A stretch of DNA of 64,000 nt from an uncultured Clostridia bacterium (GTDB taxonomy: Bacteria > Bacillota > Clostridia > Oscillospirales > Acutalibacteraceae). The notes beneath the pieces are model-generated. The model did no database searches. It was not told where the DNA came from and saw only the letters and a program-made list of their open reading frames with translations. Below, piece after piece: positions 47,339 through 55,873 of the stretch (the stretch's first letter is position 1; each line of letters opens with the position of its first letter). The stretch lies in the NCBI GenBank assembly GCA_937876375.1, contig CALEHY010000002.1, forward strand, positions 62,001 to 126,000, read 5' to 3'. The position numbers and the translations under genes were made by a program.

Positions 47339-48483
47339 TTAACCGTCTCCAAAACAAAATCACGAGCAGCTCTGTCCGTATCAAGAACGTCCTGCAAAGT
47401 GAAATCTTTTTTATCTGGGGCATTTTTCATAGCCTCATTATTAAGATATGCAATGTCAGTAAATTTAATTTTGCCATTTAGGAACAAGCGAACGCTTTCC
47501 TCGTTAGCGCCATTAGCAGCTGCTGGGTGAAGACCACCAAGTTCGATAGCGTCCTTGCAGACATTGATGCACTTAAATGTATCATAATCTGGCTCAAAGA
47601 AAGTCAGCTTGCCATAATCAGCAAGTGAAAGTGCCTTAACTGGTGACTCCACTCTCTCTGGATATGTAAGAGCATACTGAATAGGTATTCTCATATCTGG
47701 GACACCTAGCTGTGCTATCATTGAATTGTCTTGATATACAATAGCAGAGTGAACGACTGACTCACGATGAACAACAATCTCGATATCATCATTCGGCATA
47801 TCAAACAGCCACTTTGCCTCGATAAACTCTAGTCCCTTGTTCATCATAGTAGCAGAGTCAATGGTAATTTTTGCGCCCATATCCCAATTTGGATGCTTTA
47901 GAGCATCGGCAGCAGTAACATTCTCCAAATCCTCCAGCTTGCGACCAAAGAATGGTCCACCAGATGCTGTAAGAATGATTTTCTTAATAGCTTGCTTACG
48001 AGGACTCCCCTGCATTGCTTGGAAAATAGCAGAATGTTCACTATCTACTGGAAGAATGGACACGCCCATCTCTTTTGCGAGGTTAGTAACAAGGTGGCCA
48101 CCTGCAACAAGTGTCTCCTTGTTAGCAAGGGCAATAGTTTTCTTTGCCTTAATAGCCTCAAGTGTTGGCTGTAATCCAACCATACCAACAACAGAGTTAA
48201 GCACTGTGTCAGCACCATCATATGTAGCACACTCGATAAGTCCGTCCATACCAGCAACGACCTTGGTGCTTGTGTCAGCAATACGAGTTTTAAGCTCCTT
48301 TGCTGACTGCTCGTTCATCATACATACAAGCTCTGGCTTAAACTCTCTAACCTGCTCCTCAATGATATCCACACGAGAATTAGCAGTGAGGCATTTGATT
48401 GTGTAGCCCTGCATTCTGGCAACATCAAGTGACTGTGTACCGATAGAACCAGTAGAGCCAAGTAGTGAAATATTTTTTGTCAT
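47332..48483 (-). CDS. dxr: 1-deoxy-D-xylulose 5-phosphate reductoisomerase
   Basis: Commits DXP to the MEP pathway using NADPH. 383 residues. Seen: NADP motif LLGSTGSIGTQSLDVA, IALANKETLVAGG, LPVDSEHSAIFQ (metal and substrate residues), LTASGGPFFGRK and TIDSATMMNKGLEFIEA. RBS GGGTGATATT. It overlaps rseP by seven bases. Confidence 0.98.
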   Translation of the reverse strand: MTKNISLLGSTGSIGTQSLDVARMQGYTIKCLTANSRVDIIEEQVREFKPELVCMMNEQSAKELKTRIADTSTKVVAGMDGLIECATYDGADTVLNSVVGMVGLQPTLEAIKAKKTIALANKETLVAGGHLVTNLAKEMGVSILPVDSEHSAIFQAMQGSPRKQAIKKIILTASGGPFFGRKLEDLENVTAADALKHPNWDMGAKITIDSATMMNKGLEFIEAKWLFDMPNDDIEIVVHRESVVHSAIVYQDNSMIAQLGVPDMRIPIQYALTYPERVESPVKALSLADYGKLTFFEPDYDTFKCINVCKDAIELGGLHPAAANGANEESVRLFLNGKIKFTDIAYLNNEAMKNAPDKKDFTLQDVLDTDRAARDFVLETVKC

Positions 48484-48495
48484 AATATCACCCGA

Positions 48496-49383
48496 TTAAA
48501 AAGAATATGTAGCTACATTCTCTGTGATAGTAGCAATAGTAAATGCAAGTGGTAGAGTGAATAGAGTTGAATCCATTCTATCCATTACACCACCGTGACC
48601 AGGAAAAATCTTGCCAAAGTCCTTAACGCCAAAGTTGCGCTTTAGCACAGACGCTGAAAGATCGCCCATCATACCCATAAATGATACGAGTGGAACGAAT
48701 GCAAGGAATATGCAAGCCTGCACCATAGTCAGTCTTGACTCAGCAAAATGGTTGTATAGCAAAACTGCTACCAAGTTCAAAATCATACTGAACAATATTC
48801 CACAAACAGCACCCTCAACAGTCTTCTTTGGTGAGATATTTGGTGACATTTTTGTTTTGCCAAATGCCATACCACCAAGCTGTGCACCAGTATCAGTAGC
48901 AAGAGCACAGATAAGTGCATAGAAGATGATATAGATACCATACTGTGTTGATGCACCAAGAATATCACGGCATCTGATAAGTAGTCCAAAGTCAAACGGA
49001 ATAACCACACTTGCAAAAAAAGCAATAGCAACATTCTCGAATGTTGTATGTGAATATCCCTTTAACATTGCTAGAAGATATGTAAGTGCAACGACGATAA
49101 CAAGTGCTACACTAGGCACATAATGATGGATTGTAGCAAAAATATCAGTGCTAATCCAAGGTGCAAAAGGGTTGTCACCAATGAAAAATGGTGTAGCACC
49201 TGCAACAACTGTACCAGCTACTAGCAAATACTTGTTAGTAATCTTTGCACATTTCATAATCTCGTTACTAGCAATCGCTGATAGCAACGCAACAGCGATA
49301 AATAGTACTGGTGTATTAATCTGCCATACTACTACTGCCAACACAGCAAGCAGAACAATGGCTGTTATAACTCTCTGTTTCAT
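48496..49383 (-). CDS. cdsA: Phosphatidate cytidylyltransferase
   Basis: Integral membrane enzyme making CDP-diacylglycerol for phospholipid synthesis. 295 residues with about eight hydrophobic segments. The family signature is near the C-terminus: ATDTGAQLGGMAFGKTKMSP followed by NISPKKTVEGAVCG and, later, GDLSASVLKRNFGVKDFGKI with the conserved Asp/Lys. RBS TTGAGGAGAAAAT. Part of the uppS-cdsA-dxr block. Confidence 0.96.
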   Translation of the reverse strand: MKQRVITAIVLLAVLAVVVWQINTPVLFIAVALLSAIASNEIMKCAKITNKYLLVAGTVVAGATPFFIGDNPFAPWISTDIFATIHHYVPSVALVIVVALTYLLAMLKGYSHTTFENVAIAFFASVVIPFDFGLLIRCRDILGASTQYGIYIIFYALICALATDTGAQLGGMAFGKTKMSPNISPKKTVEGAVCGILFSMILNLVAVLLYNHFAESRLTMVQACIFLAFVPLVSFMGMMGDLSASVLKRNFGVKDFGKIFPGHGGVMDRMDSTLFTLPLAFTIATITENVATYSF

Positions 49384-49396
49384 ATTTTCTCCTCAA

Positions 49397-50119
49397 TTAA
49401 GCGCCAAATCTTCTGTTTCTTTTTTCAAACTCTCGTAGTGCTGCATACAAATCCTCATTTGAGAAATCAGGCCATAGCACATCACTGTACCAAAACTCGC
49501 TATATGCTGCCTGCCACAATAGGAAATTTGACAATCTCTGCTCACCAGATGGACGAATGATAAGGTCACATTCTGGAGTAGTGTAGATATTGTTGCTAAT
49601 ATCATCCTCTGTAATCCCAGTCTTACCATCAGCGATAAGCTTGTTCACAGCTGTGACAATCTCCTGTCTGCCACCATAGTTGATAGCGACATAGACGGTT
49701 GTTCCAGTGTGGTCCTTAGTCTCGAACTCTGCCTCATCCATAAGGTCCAAAAGTTCCTGTGAGATACCATCACGAAGACCAATAAACTTTAGTCTGATAT
49801 CACCAGAAGCAGCGATATCCGATTTTGCCTCTAGCAAGTAATCCTTGAACAGTGACATAAGGGTGTCGACCTCTTGCTGTGGTCTTTTCCAATTCTCTGT
49901 GGAAAAGGCATAGAATGTAACATACTTGATACCAAGTCGTGAGCACTCCTTTGACATACGTCTGAACACCTCGCCACCCTCTTTGTGACCAGCTGTACGA
50001 GGTAGTCCCCTTTTCTTTGCCCATCTGCCATTACCATCCATAATTATGCCAAGGTGATTAGGCAAAACTGAAAATTCATCAGGTGCAACCTGTTTTTCTT
50101 TTTTTGAAAATAAAGCCAT
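49397..50119 (-). CDS. uppS: Undecaprenyl diphosphate synthase
   Basis: Cis-prenyltransferase making the C55 lipid carrier for cell-wall precursors. 240 residues. Seen: HLGIIMDGNGRWAKKRGLPR with the catalytic Asp, FSTENWKRP, AINYGGRQEIV, and IRPSGEQRLSNFLLWQAAYSEF. RBS AAAGGAGCTAAATT. A hairpin precedes its ribosome site. Functionally linked to the degenerate UppP-like gene elsewhere in the window only by family. Confidence 0.97.
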   Translation of the reverse strand: MALFSKKEKQVAPDEFSVLPNHLGIIMDGNGRWAKKRGLPRTAGHKEGGEVFRRMSKECSRLGIKYVTFYAFSTENWKRPQQEVDTLMSLFKDYLLEAKSDIAASGDIRLKFIGLRDGISQELLDLMDEAEFETKDHTGTTVYVAINYGGRQEIVTAVNKLIADGKTGITEDDISNNIYTTPECDLIIRPSGEQRLSNFLLWQAAYSEFWYSDVLWPDFSNEDLYAALREFEKRNRRFGA

Positions 50120-50146
50120 AATTTAGCTCCTTTAAAAAGCATTTTA

Positions 50147-50167
50147 GGGCGTCGCAAAGCGTCGCCC
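50147..50167 (-). terminator. Terminator-like hairpin between frr and uppS
   Basis: Arms GGGCGTCGC and GCGTCGCCC pair with one T-T mismatch around a 3-base loop, followed on the minus strand by TAAAATGCTTTTT, which runs into the uppS ribosome binding site. Likely partial termination within the operon. Confidence 0.6.
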
Positions 50168-50187
50168 ATAAAATAATATATCGTGTG

Positions 50188-50742
50188 TTAGATAGAAAGG
50201 ATTTCTGCTTCCTTCTTCTTTGTCATATCCTCGATCTGCTTAACATATGAATCGGTGATATCCTGAAGCTTCTTTTCGCCATCTTTCTGCTCGTCCTCTG
50301 TGATAGCATTGTCCTTCTTCATCTTCTTGAGGTCATCCATTGAGTCACGACGAACATTTCTAACAGCAACCTTTGCTTCCTCGCCACGCTTTGATACGTC
50401 CTTTGTAAGAGTCTTTCTGCTCTCCTCTGTAAGCTGTGGGAAGTTTAGACGAATAACCTTACCATCATTCTGTGGGTTGATACCAATATCAGCAATGTTA
50501 ATAGCCTTCTCGATATCACCAAGAGTGCTAGCATCCCATGGCTGAACAACCAATAGTCTTGGCTCTGGAGCAGAGATAGCAGCCATCTGGTTAAGTGGAG
50601 TAGGTGTTCCGTAATACTCAACTACTACATTGTTGAGCACGTTTGGGTTAGCTCTACCAGCTCTAACTGTGGCAAAGTCTCTCTCAAGAGAGTCAAGGCA
50701 TTTTTCCATTCTTTCCTTTGTGTTAGCAAAAAGTGTATCCAT
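50188..50742 (-). CDS. frr: Ribosome recycling factor
   Basis: Splits post-termination ribosomes together with EF-G. 184 residues, normal length. Seen: tRNA-mimicking three-helix domain with FATVRAGRANPNVLNNVVVEYYGTPTPLNQMA, VIRLNFPQLTEESRKTL and VRNVRRDSMDDLKK. RBS AAGGAGTAATACTT. Follows pyrH by 19 bases, as in nearly all bacteria of this group. Confidence 0.98.
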   Translation of the reverse strand: MDTLFANTKERMEKCLDSLERDFATVRAGRANPNVLNNVVVEYYGTPTPLNQMAAISAPEPRLLVVQPWDASTLGDIEKAINIADIGINPQNDGKVIRLNFPQLTEESRKTLTKDVSKRGEEAKVAVRNVRRDSMDDLKKMKKDNAITEDEQKDGEKKLQDITDSYVKQIEDMTKKKEAEILSI

Positions 50743-50761
50743 AAGTATTACTCCTTAAAAA

Positions 50762-51469
50762 TTAATTCTTTACTGTTGTGCCAATATCTTCGCCATTAAC
50801 TACACGAAGGATATTGTCTGGGTCCTCTAGGTTGAACACGATGATAGGCATATCGTTGTCCTTGCAGAGTGAGAATGCTGTTGAGTCCATAACCTTTAGG
50901 TCACGAGAAATAACCTCTTGGAATGAAACATTGTCAAACTTAACAGCGTCATCAAACTTGTTAGGGTCCTTGTCATATACGCCATCAACATTAGTAGCCT
51001 TTAGTAATGCGTCAGCATTAATCTCAACGCTACGAAGAGCAGCAGCTGTATCTGTTGAGAAGAATGGTGAACCAGTACCACAGCCAAAGATAACAATTCT
51101 GCCCTTTTCAAAGTGACGGATTGCCTTGTTGCGAATATATGGCTCTGCAATCTGTCTCATCTCGATAGCTGTTTGCACTCTAACGTCAGCACCAAGCTGC
51201 TCCAAAGCATCACATAGAGCGAGTGAGTTCATCGCTGTAGCAAGCATACCGATATGATCAGCTCTTGTTCTGTCCATATGCTCTGAAGTTCTACCTCTCC
51301 AGAAATTACCGCCACCAACTACGATACCAATTTCTACACCTTGGTCAGCAACGTCCTTTACAGCCTTGCAAATACTGAGAACAGTATCGTTATCGATACC
51401 CTTGCCAGCAGCACCAGCAAGCACCTCACCGCTAAGCTTTAGCAAAATTCTTTTATAAGCAATGCTCAT
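50762..51469 (-). CDS. pyrH: Uridylate kinase
   Basis: Phosphorylates UMP to UDP; hexamer of the amino-acid-kinase fold. 235 residues. Seen: [60 protein letters not shown] and [29 protein letters not shown]. First gene of the co-directional block that runs through polC. No tsf or rpsB lies upstream, unlike many bacteria; a terminator and a secreted protein gene lie there instead. Confidence 0.97.
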   Translation of the reverse strand: MSIAYKRILLKLSGEVLAGAAGKGIDNDTVLSICKAVKDVADQGVEIGIVVGGGNFWRGRTSEHMDRTRADHIGMLATAMNSLALCDALEQLGADVRVQTAIEMRQIAEPYIRNKAIRHFEKGRIVIFGCGTGSPFFSTDTAAALRSVEINADALLKATNVDGVYDKDPNKFDDAVKFDNVSFQEVISRDLKVMDSTAFSLCKDNDMPIIVFNLEDPDNILRVVNGEDIGTTVKN

Positions 51470-51580
51470 AATATTAAACCTCCAAACATTTAGGAAATAT
51501 TCTATAATTCTTATATATAATAATATATAATATCGTTAAAGTAAAGTATTATATAATAATAGTTACAATTTTGTAATAAA

Positions 51581-51605
51581 AAAGGGAGTTCAACGAACTC
51601 CCTTT
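51581..51605 (-). terminator. Terminator of the secreted repeat protein gene
   Basis: An 11-bp perfect stem AAAGGGAGTTC/GAACTCCCTTT with a 3-base loop, followed on the minus strand by TTTATTACAAAA. It starts just after the stop codon. The 110 bases up to pyrH are very AT-rich and should hold the pyrH promoter, but no single choice stands out. Confidence 0.9.
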
Positions 51606-51609
51606 CTAA

Positions 51610-54600
51610 TTACTTATTTCTTTGTATAAATCCAGTATCTATACCCAAATCTAGCTCCAAGCCATTAGCAATCAAATATGCCTGATAATATGGCAAAGCG
51701 ATTGTCTGCTGTGCTGTAGCAATCTGTGCAGATCCAGACTTCAAAAGTCTTAATACTGTGCCATTAGCAGTTGCACAATAATAATATCTCAATGGGCTAT
51801 TCATAGCACCATATGGGTCCTCTTGTACAGCCGGATCATTAAGTGCTGGCACTTCTTCACTGGATAATGCCACTGGCCAAGCCGTGATAGGATAAGCCAC
51901 TTTATTGAATAACAATCCAGCCTCTTCAGCCTCCTCAGCAGTCATATCCTTAAGGCCAGAAATAGTAACCTCATTACCCTCCTCATCAGTATAGGTAATG
52001 CCAGCCATGATAGTATCCTCAAGATGATAGTAGATGAACTGCTCCATAGTAGGTGCTTTGCCCTCTTCCTCTGGCTCAACTGGAGCATTTGGAATAGGTG
52101 CTATCTTGCACAAATTCTTTAATAAAGCATAATCTCTAGCGTTAATATAGCCATCGCCATTTGCATCTAGAAGTGAGGTGTTATCAACAGCTGTTCTGTT
52201 TGTACCAGCTATTAAGAGATAATCATTATCCCACATAGCAATAATATTATGAGGATTCTGCAAGGTAATAATATTACAATGCTCGCATCTATATGAAATA
52301 CTACCATTAGACGAAATTGTACCAGTAGCAATATAATGATGACCAAGTGGCAAGCCAGTAGCCTCATATTTCTCTATATCACAATATGTACAAGTGTACT
52401 TTGTACGCTCTTGAACTATACATCCAGCTTCAACAGTTACCTCTGTTGTATAGTAGCCCTCGACCCATTCAGTATGTACAGATTCTGCTGTCAATGTCGC
52501 TCTACAGCGAGTGCAGGTAGGAGTTGACTGGCTATGTCCTGGGTGGGTAATCATAGGTCTAACCACATTCTGATAATCGTGACCTAAAGCCTTAACAACT
52601 ATACTATAGTCTTCACCACAGACTGCACAATGTCCACGCTCTGCTCCATCCGTCTCACAGGTAACCTGTGTTGAAACTACAAGAGAGCCCTCCTCTGCTG
52701 TATGACCAGTTGCTGGAATAGCCTCCTGCTTTGATACAGAGCAACGATCACAGTTGTATGTATCATATCCAACCCTTGTACAAGTAGGAGCCCTTGATGA
52801 ATTCTCATCGTAAATGTAGTCGTGACCTAACGCTTCAATATCATCACTCTTTGACAAATTACAATTATGACAAGCGTAGAAAATCTTGCCAACACTGGTA
52901 CATGTAGGCTCTGTACGATTAGTTTCGTACCAATCGTGCTCACCATTAGCCTCTAGTGTAACTGTTCTTCTTGTGCCACAGATATCACATATATCAAGCT
53001 CCAATCCATTGATGACACAATGTGCTGGAGAAAGAACGTTAGGGGTAAATACGCCCTCTATCCACTCAACATGAGTTGGAAATTTTTCTACAGAATTACA
53101 TACAGTACAAGTGAATTCTTGATATGTATGTCCATCCTCTGCTGTCTTGTCATACTCATTAGATGGTTCTTCTGGGAATGTATGTCCAGTAGCCGGAATA
53201 ACCTCTGTAACCTGTTCTCTACACTTGGTACATTGACCGGTTCTCTCGCCATCCTCAGTACAGGTTGCCTTTTTATTTACAGTCCAATTATCAACCACAT
53301 GATTACCAGCAGGAGCAACATTTCTTTCTACAGTCTCACAGCCCTCATATGTACAGGTATATGTTTCCCTACCAGGTAGTCGACAAGTCGCTGTGTTAGT
53401 ATAGGTATAGTATCCCTCAACCCAAATATAGTGTGGGTTAACAGCATCACCAATATCACCGATAGTACCACCAATATTACCACCGATACCAGTACCACCC
53501 TCTGAACCATCAGAGCCTCCTATATTACCAATATCCTCCCTTGGCTTTAGCTGGTGCTCAATAACAGTCTGCTTATCATAGCATCGTGAACATAGATTTG
53601 TCTTATGGATATGTCCATTTTCCTTTGTCATATCAACACTGTCAATAGTAGTATAATCATGACCTAATGGATCAACAGACAATGTTCTAACAATCTGATC
53701 ACAACGATCACAAACGACACGTGTTGTACCAGTTTCGGTACATGTTGCTGGAGCAGCAATAACCTCATGAGTATTAGTGTGATCACAGTCATCAATAGAA
53801 ACGAAAATATACTCCTTTTTCTCTGCATAGGTTTGAGTAGTTGAGCCAGCATTAGCATACATGGTTAGGTTAACCTCACGCTCACCAGCATTGAATGGAT
53901 CCTCACCGATAATGCCTCTATACTCAAGATTAGGATTATATACATACGCCTTATGCAAATAATATGTATCACCAAAAGCACGAATACCAATAGAGTTAAT
54001 CTGCTCTGGGATAGAAATCTCTGTCATTGGACAGCCATAGAAAGTATATGCGTCAATAGCGGTAATAGTTGTACCAAAATCAACAGTTCTAACTCCAGCC
54101 TGGTAGAATGCATTCAGACCAGTTGATTTAAGACCTGTACCATATTTAACGGTGTTAAGTGCTGTACAGTTAGAGAATGCAGCATAGCCAAGACTTGTTA
54201 GCGAATTTGGCAAAATAACACTACGAAGCGCAGAGCATTTTTTGAACGCACAAGGACCAATAGTTTGTAGTCCCTCCGGCAAATTGATAGTCTTTAGTGA
54301 AGTACACTCCTGAAAAGCACCATAAGAGGTAGTCATATCACCAAGACCACCAATCTCTGTAACAGTAGATGGCAAAGAAACACTTTCCAAATTCTTACAC
54401 TTAAAGAAGCTGTACTGGCCAACATAAGTAACACCTTCGTTAATAACAACGCTCTTGATCAAATCGTTATCACTATCCCATGGTGTCTTTTTGTTTGTGC
54501 CTAGATTTGTCGCTCTAAAGTCATACATTTTTCCACTACCACTAATGGTCAACAAACCAGTACTCTTGTTCAAAGTATAGGTAAGACCTTGACCTGGTAT

Positions 54601-54702
54601 TGTTACTGCAGCAGCATTTGCAAAGTCAATCGCAAAGAATGTACTGAGTATTAACACAAGGCTAAGTAGTACAGAAATGCTCCTTCTTAGATTTAGTTTC
54701 AT
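51610..54702 (-). CDS. Secreted BspA-type leucine-rich repeat protein with CxxC repeats and an EF-hand motif
   Basis: 1030 residues, surface or secreted. Seen in order: Lys/Arg signal peptide with hydrophobic core and ANAA cleavage region (1-31); five or more BspA-type leucine-rich repeats (about 85-270; pattern AFxxCxxLxxVxLPxxLxxIG); about nine imperfect units of the form PTCTxxGxxxYxCxxC...IPATGH/LGHDY (about 305-850) with paired cysteines; a Gly-rich linker (about 397-425); one EF-hand/half-dockerin LLDANGDGYINARDYALLKN (about 868-887); and a C-terminal domain of unknown type. Such proteins are common in gut Ruminococcaceae and are thought to bind host or plant material. No sortase motif. 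Its own promoter and terminator show it is a single-gene unit. Confidence 0.88.
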   Translation of the reverse strand: MKLNLRRSISVLLSLVLILSTFFAIDFANAAAVTIPGQGLTYTLNKSTGLLTISGSGKMYDFRATNLGTNKKTPWDSDNDLIKSVVINEGVTYVGQYSFFKCKNLESVSLPSTVTEIGGLGDMTTSYGAFQECTSLKTINLPEGLQTIGPCAFKKCSALRSVILPNSLTSLGYAAFSNCTALNTVKYGTGLKSTGLNAFYQAGVRTVDFGTTITAIDAYTFYGCPMTEISIPEQINSIGIRAFGDTYYLHKAYVYNPNLEYRGIIGEDPFNAGEREVNLTMYANAGSTTQTYAEKKEYIFVSIDDCDHTNTHEVIAAPATCTETGTTRVVCDRCDQIVRTLSVDPLGHDYTTIDSVDMTKENGHIHKTNLCSRCYDKQTVIEHQLKPREDIGNIGGSDGSEGGTGIGGNIGGTIGDIGDAVNPHYIWVEGYYTYTNTATCRLPGRETYTCTYEGCETVERNVAPAGNHVVDNWTVNKKATCTEDGERTGQCTKCREQVTEVIPATGHTFPEEPSNEYDKTAEDGHTYQEFTCTVCNSVEKFPTHVEWIEGVFTPNVLSPAHCVINGLELDICDICGTRRTVTLEANGEHDWYETNRTEPTCTSVGKIFYACHNCNLSKSDDIEALGHDYIYDENSSRAPTCTRVGYDTYNCDRCSVSKQEAIPATGHTAEEGSLVVSTQVTCETDGAERGHCAVCGEDYSIVVKALGHDYQNVVRPMITHPGHSQSTPTCTRCRATLTAESVHTEWVEGYYTTEVTVEAGCIVQERTKYTCTYCDIEKYEATGLPLGHHYIATGTISSNGSISYRCEHCNIITLQNPHNIIAMWDNDYLLIAGTNRTAVDNTSLLDANGDGYINARDYALLKNLCKIAPIPNAPVEPEEEGKAPTMEQFIYYHLEDTIMAGITYTDEEGNEVTISGLKDMTAEEAEEAGLLFNKVAYPITAWPVALSSEEVPALNDPAVQEDPYGAMNSPLRYYYCATANGTVLRLLKSGSAQIATAQQTIALPYYQAYLIANGLELDLGIDTGFIQRNK

Positions 54703-54741
54703 AGTATATCACCCTATTTTAAATCAAAGTTATACAAATAC

Positions 54742-54770
54742 AATATATCATAATTCATATTTTTTTGCAA
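54742..54770 (-). promoter_or_regulatory. Promoter of the secreted repeat protein gene
   Basis: Minus-strand TTGCAA, a 17-base spacer and TATATT, 40 bases before the ATG. It lies just after the mltG terminator. Confidence 0.6.
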
Positions 54771-54790
54771 CGATTTAATTGTAAACAAAA

Positions 54791-54822
54791 ATGGCATATC
54801 ATACAAAAATGTAGATATGCCA
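54791..54822 (-). terminator. Terminator after mltG
   Basis: A 10-bp stem ATGGCATATC/GATATGCCAT, extendable by three pairs across a one-base bulge, with TTTTGTTTAC following on the minus strand. It ends the ABC exporter-mltG transcript. Confidence 0.78.
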
Positions 54823-54828
54823 TAATCG

Positions 54829-55872
54829 TTACTCCCAAGGATATTTATTCTTTTGTGTCTCAAACTCCTCATATGTAGCAGAAAAATGGAACTCTTGCTT
54901 CAAATCAGAGAAGAAATAGAGATAGTCTGTCTTTGGATAATTTACAACAGCAGCCATTATGTCATCACCAGAATTGGTGATAGGTCCTGCCGGCAAGCCA
55001 TTACAACGATATGTATAGTAAGCGTCGTACACCTCTTGTGAAAAGCCATAATCATCACGCAAATCACGAGCGTAAAAATATGTCACGTCGGACTGTAGCT
55101 TTGCTCCCTTATTTAATCGATTAATGAACACTGATGCAATATTACCAGCAGAGCCGATACCAAATGCCTCCTCTTGCACGACAGACGCAAGGTTGACCAG
55201 CTCAAACATAGTCATATTGTTATTTTTGCAAAAGCTATTCATATCATCAGTAATATGATAATCAAAGGTTTCTAGCATATCCTCTGCAATATCGTGAGGG
55301 TCGCTATTTTGTGCAAAATCGTATGTTGCTGGGAACAAAAATCCCTCTAATTTATATGCAATAAGGTCAGTATTTGGCACAGTTTCTAGCCATTCAAAAT
55401 CAAAGCCGTCAGTACTCTCGCAGACCTCTAAGAAATCAGCAGCAGAGCATATTTCGTTCTCCTCAAGGAGCTTTGAAATCTCCATACAATTAGTGCCCTC
55501 TGGGATACAGACCTTAACTGTTTTGTGAGAGATATCAGGATTCTTTAACTTCTCTGCGATATCCTCATAGGACATATACGAATTAAGATTGTATTCGCCA
55601 TTAATATACTCAAAATCTGGATAGTGCTTGCTCATCCAATTTGTCCAAACAATATCACTAGTAATAATGCCATTGTCCTTTAACTTTTTGCCCACCTCAT
55701 ACTCAAAATCGTTAGGCGTAATCTCAAGAGTATAGCTAGTTTCGTTGCCTCTAACGCCATTGATATCATTTTGAACCACGGTATATCCTACAAAGGCAAC
55801 AACACCAGCAATAACAACGCACAGCATCACAACTAATGCAATTATCAATGGTTTATATTTCTTTTTTGACAT
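54829..55872 (-). CDS. mltG: Endolytic peptidoglycan transglycosylase MltG
   Basis: Membrane-anchored lytic transglycosylase that cuts nascent glycan strands. 347 residues: short cytoplasmic Lys-rich start, one membrane helix (about 8-30), a LysM-like region, and the YceG domain with LASVVQEEAFGIGSAGNIASVFINRLNKG... QSDVTYFY, aligned with the LASIVEKET active-site segment of the family (the first Glu of ExE is Gln here). The frame extends upstream, but the start at 55872 has AGAGGTG before it and a normal membrane-anchor N-terminus. It begins one base after the ABC gene stop, so it shares that transcript. Confidence 0.92.
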   Translation of the reverse strand: MSKKKYKPLIIALVVMLCVVIAGVVAFVGYTVVQNDINGVRGNETSYTLEITPNDFEYEVGKKLKDNGIITSDIVWTNWMSKHYPDFEYINGEYNLNSYMSYEDIAEKLKNPDISHKTVKVCIPEGTNCMEISKLLEENEICSAADFLEVCESTDGFDFEWLETVPNTDLIAYKLEGFLFPATYDFAQNSDPHDIAEDMLETFDYHITDDMNSFCKNNNMTMFELVNLASVVQEEAFGIGSAGNIASVFINRLNKGAKLQSDVTYFYARDLRDDYGFSQEVYDAYYTYRCNGLPAGPITNSGDDIMAAVVNYPKTDYLYFFSDLKQEFHFSATYEEFETQKNKYPWE

Positions 55873-55873
55873 A

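Noticed and set aside
52080..52210. Complete type I dockerin in the secreted protein
   Set aside because: Only one calcium-binding repeat is visible; a dockerin needs two.
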